Assembly (NCBI GenBank): GCA_015484715.1
Contig: WFUY01000173.1
Span: 1-15,188 of the forward strand
Origin: Thermoflexales bacterium
GTDB taxonomy: Bacteria; Chloroflexota; Anaerolineae; S140-20
DNA length: 15,188 nucleotides
Direction: 5' to 3'
The notes beneath the pieces are model-generated. The model had not been told where the DNA came from, made no database searches, and was given only the letters and a program-made list of their open reading frames with translations. Numbering within the stretch: the first letter of the stretch is position 1; each line of letters starts with the position of its first letter. Shown here piece by piece: positions 15,147-15,188 of this stretch. A program made the position numbers and the translations under genes.

Positions 15147-15188
15147 GTGGCTCAGCGCATCGAGGACCTGCTGGAGGCGCTGCGGGAA
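15147..15188 (+). CDS. Start of an unidentified gene, truncated by the window (possibly fdhE)
   Basis: A GTG at 15147 follows AGGAGG (15136-15141) at 5-nt spacing and opens a frame running to the window edge: (V/M)AQRIEDLLEALRE, 14 residues of predicted amphipathic helix. A second GTG in the same frame at 15141 overlaps the ribosome binding site and is less likely. Genes after fdnGHI often encode the maturation factor FdhE or selenocysteine machinery, and FdhE proteins can begin with a helix of this kind. Fourteen residues do not prove identity. Confidence 0.6.
   Translation, partial: MAQRIEDLLEALRE

Overview
The window reads as GC-rich bacterial DNA, most likely from a member of Chloroflexota (Anaerolineae-like or a relative). 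The best taxonomic hint is the large secreted protein at 371-5002. It ends in a domain of the form 'HLTRFALLG...VYLPIVFKGF', a C-terminal style I associate with secreted proteins of that phylum. This is recall and inference, not a search result. The first 27 bases are not genomic: they match the Illumina Nextera/Tn5 transposase adapter, so the left edge is a contig end and the first gene is truncated by assembly.

Layout, all genes on the + strand. (1) 28-201: the C-terminal end of a PfkB-family sugar kinase. (2) 371-5002: a 1543-aa secreted multidomain protein with a gluzincin-type zinc metalloprotease site (HELWH...E), a von Willebrand A domain with an intact MIDAS, beta-sandwich and FN3-like domains, and thrombospondin-3-like calcium motifs. 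Its domain order resembles animal CLCA proteins. (3) 5163-5936: an HD-domain phosphohydrolase. (4) 6196-7818: a fatty-acid--CoA ligase of the AlkK type with a near-consensus promoter. (5) 8194-10346: a two-component system, a membrane GAF/HisKA_3 histidine kinase overlapping a NarL/FixJ response regulator by ATGA. (6) 10620-15083: a three-gene operon for membrane-bound formate dehydrogenase N. It comprises a Tat-exported molybdenum/selenocysteine catalytic subunit, a four-cluster ferredoxin subunit with a membrane anchor, and a four-helix diheme cytochrome b. (7) 15147 onward: the first 14 codons of another gene, possibly the accessory factor fdhE.

The main interpretive point is that the formate dehydrogenase alpha gene looks split by a TGA at 11178-11180. 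That codon falls exactly where FdnG-type enzymes carry selenocysteine, and a bacterial SECIS-like hairpin follows it. It is therefore one 998-aa selenoprotein rather than a pseudogene. Formate would be oxidised outside the membrane, with electrons passing through the iron-sulfur subunit and the b hemes to quinone. The NarX/NarL-class system just upstream is a plausible regulator, by analogy with NarXL control of fdnGHI in E. coli, but no binding site proves it.

The non-coding DNA also carries structure. Two copies of a roughly 143-bp element (5964-6106 and 7964-8105) each contain a long imperfect inverted repeat with an 11-nt loop. Each ends 11-12 nt upstream of the -35 position of a similar promoter. 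Strong hairpins follow the secreted protein gene, the CoA ligase and the cytochrome b gene, and the formate dehydrogenase leader contains tandem hairpins.
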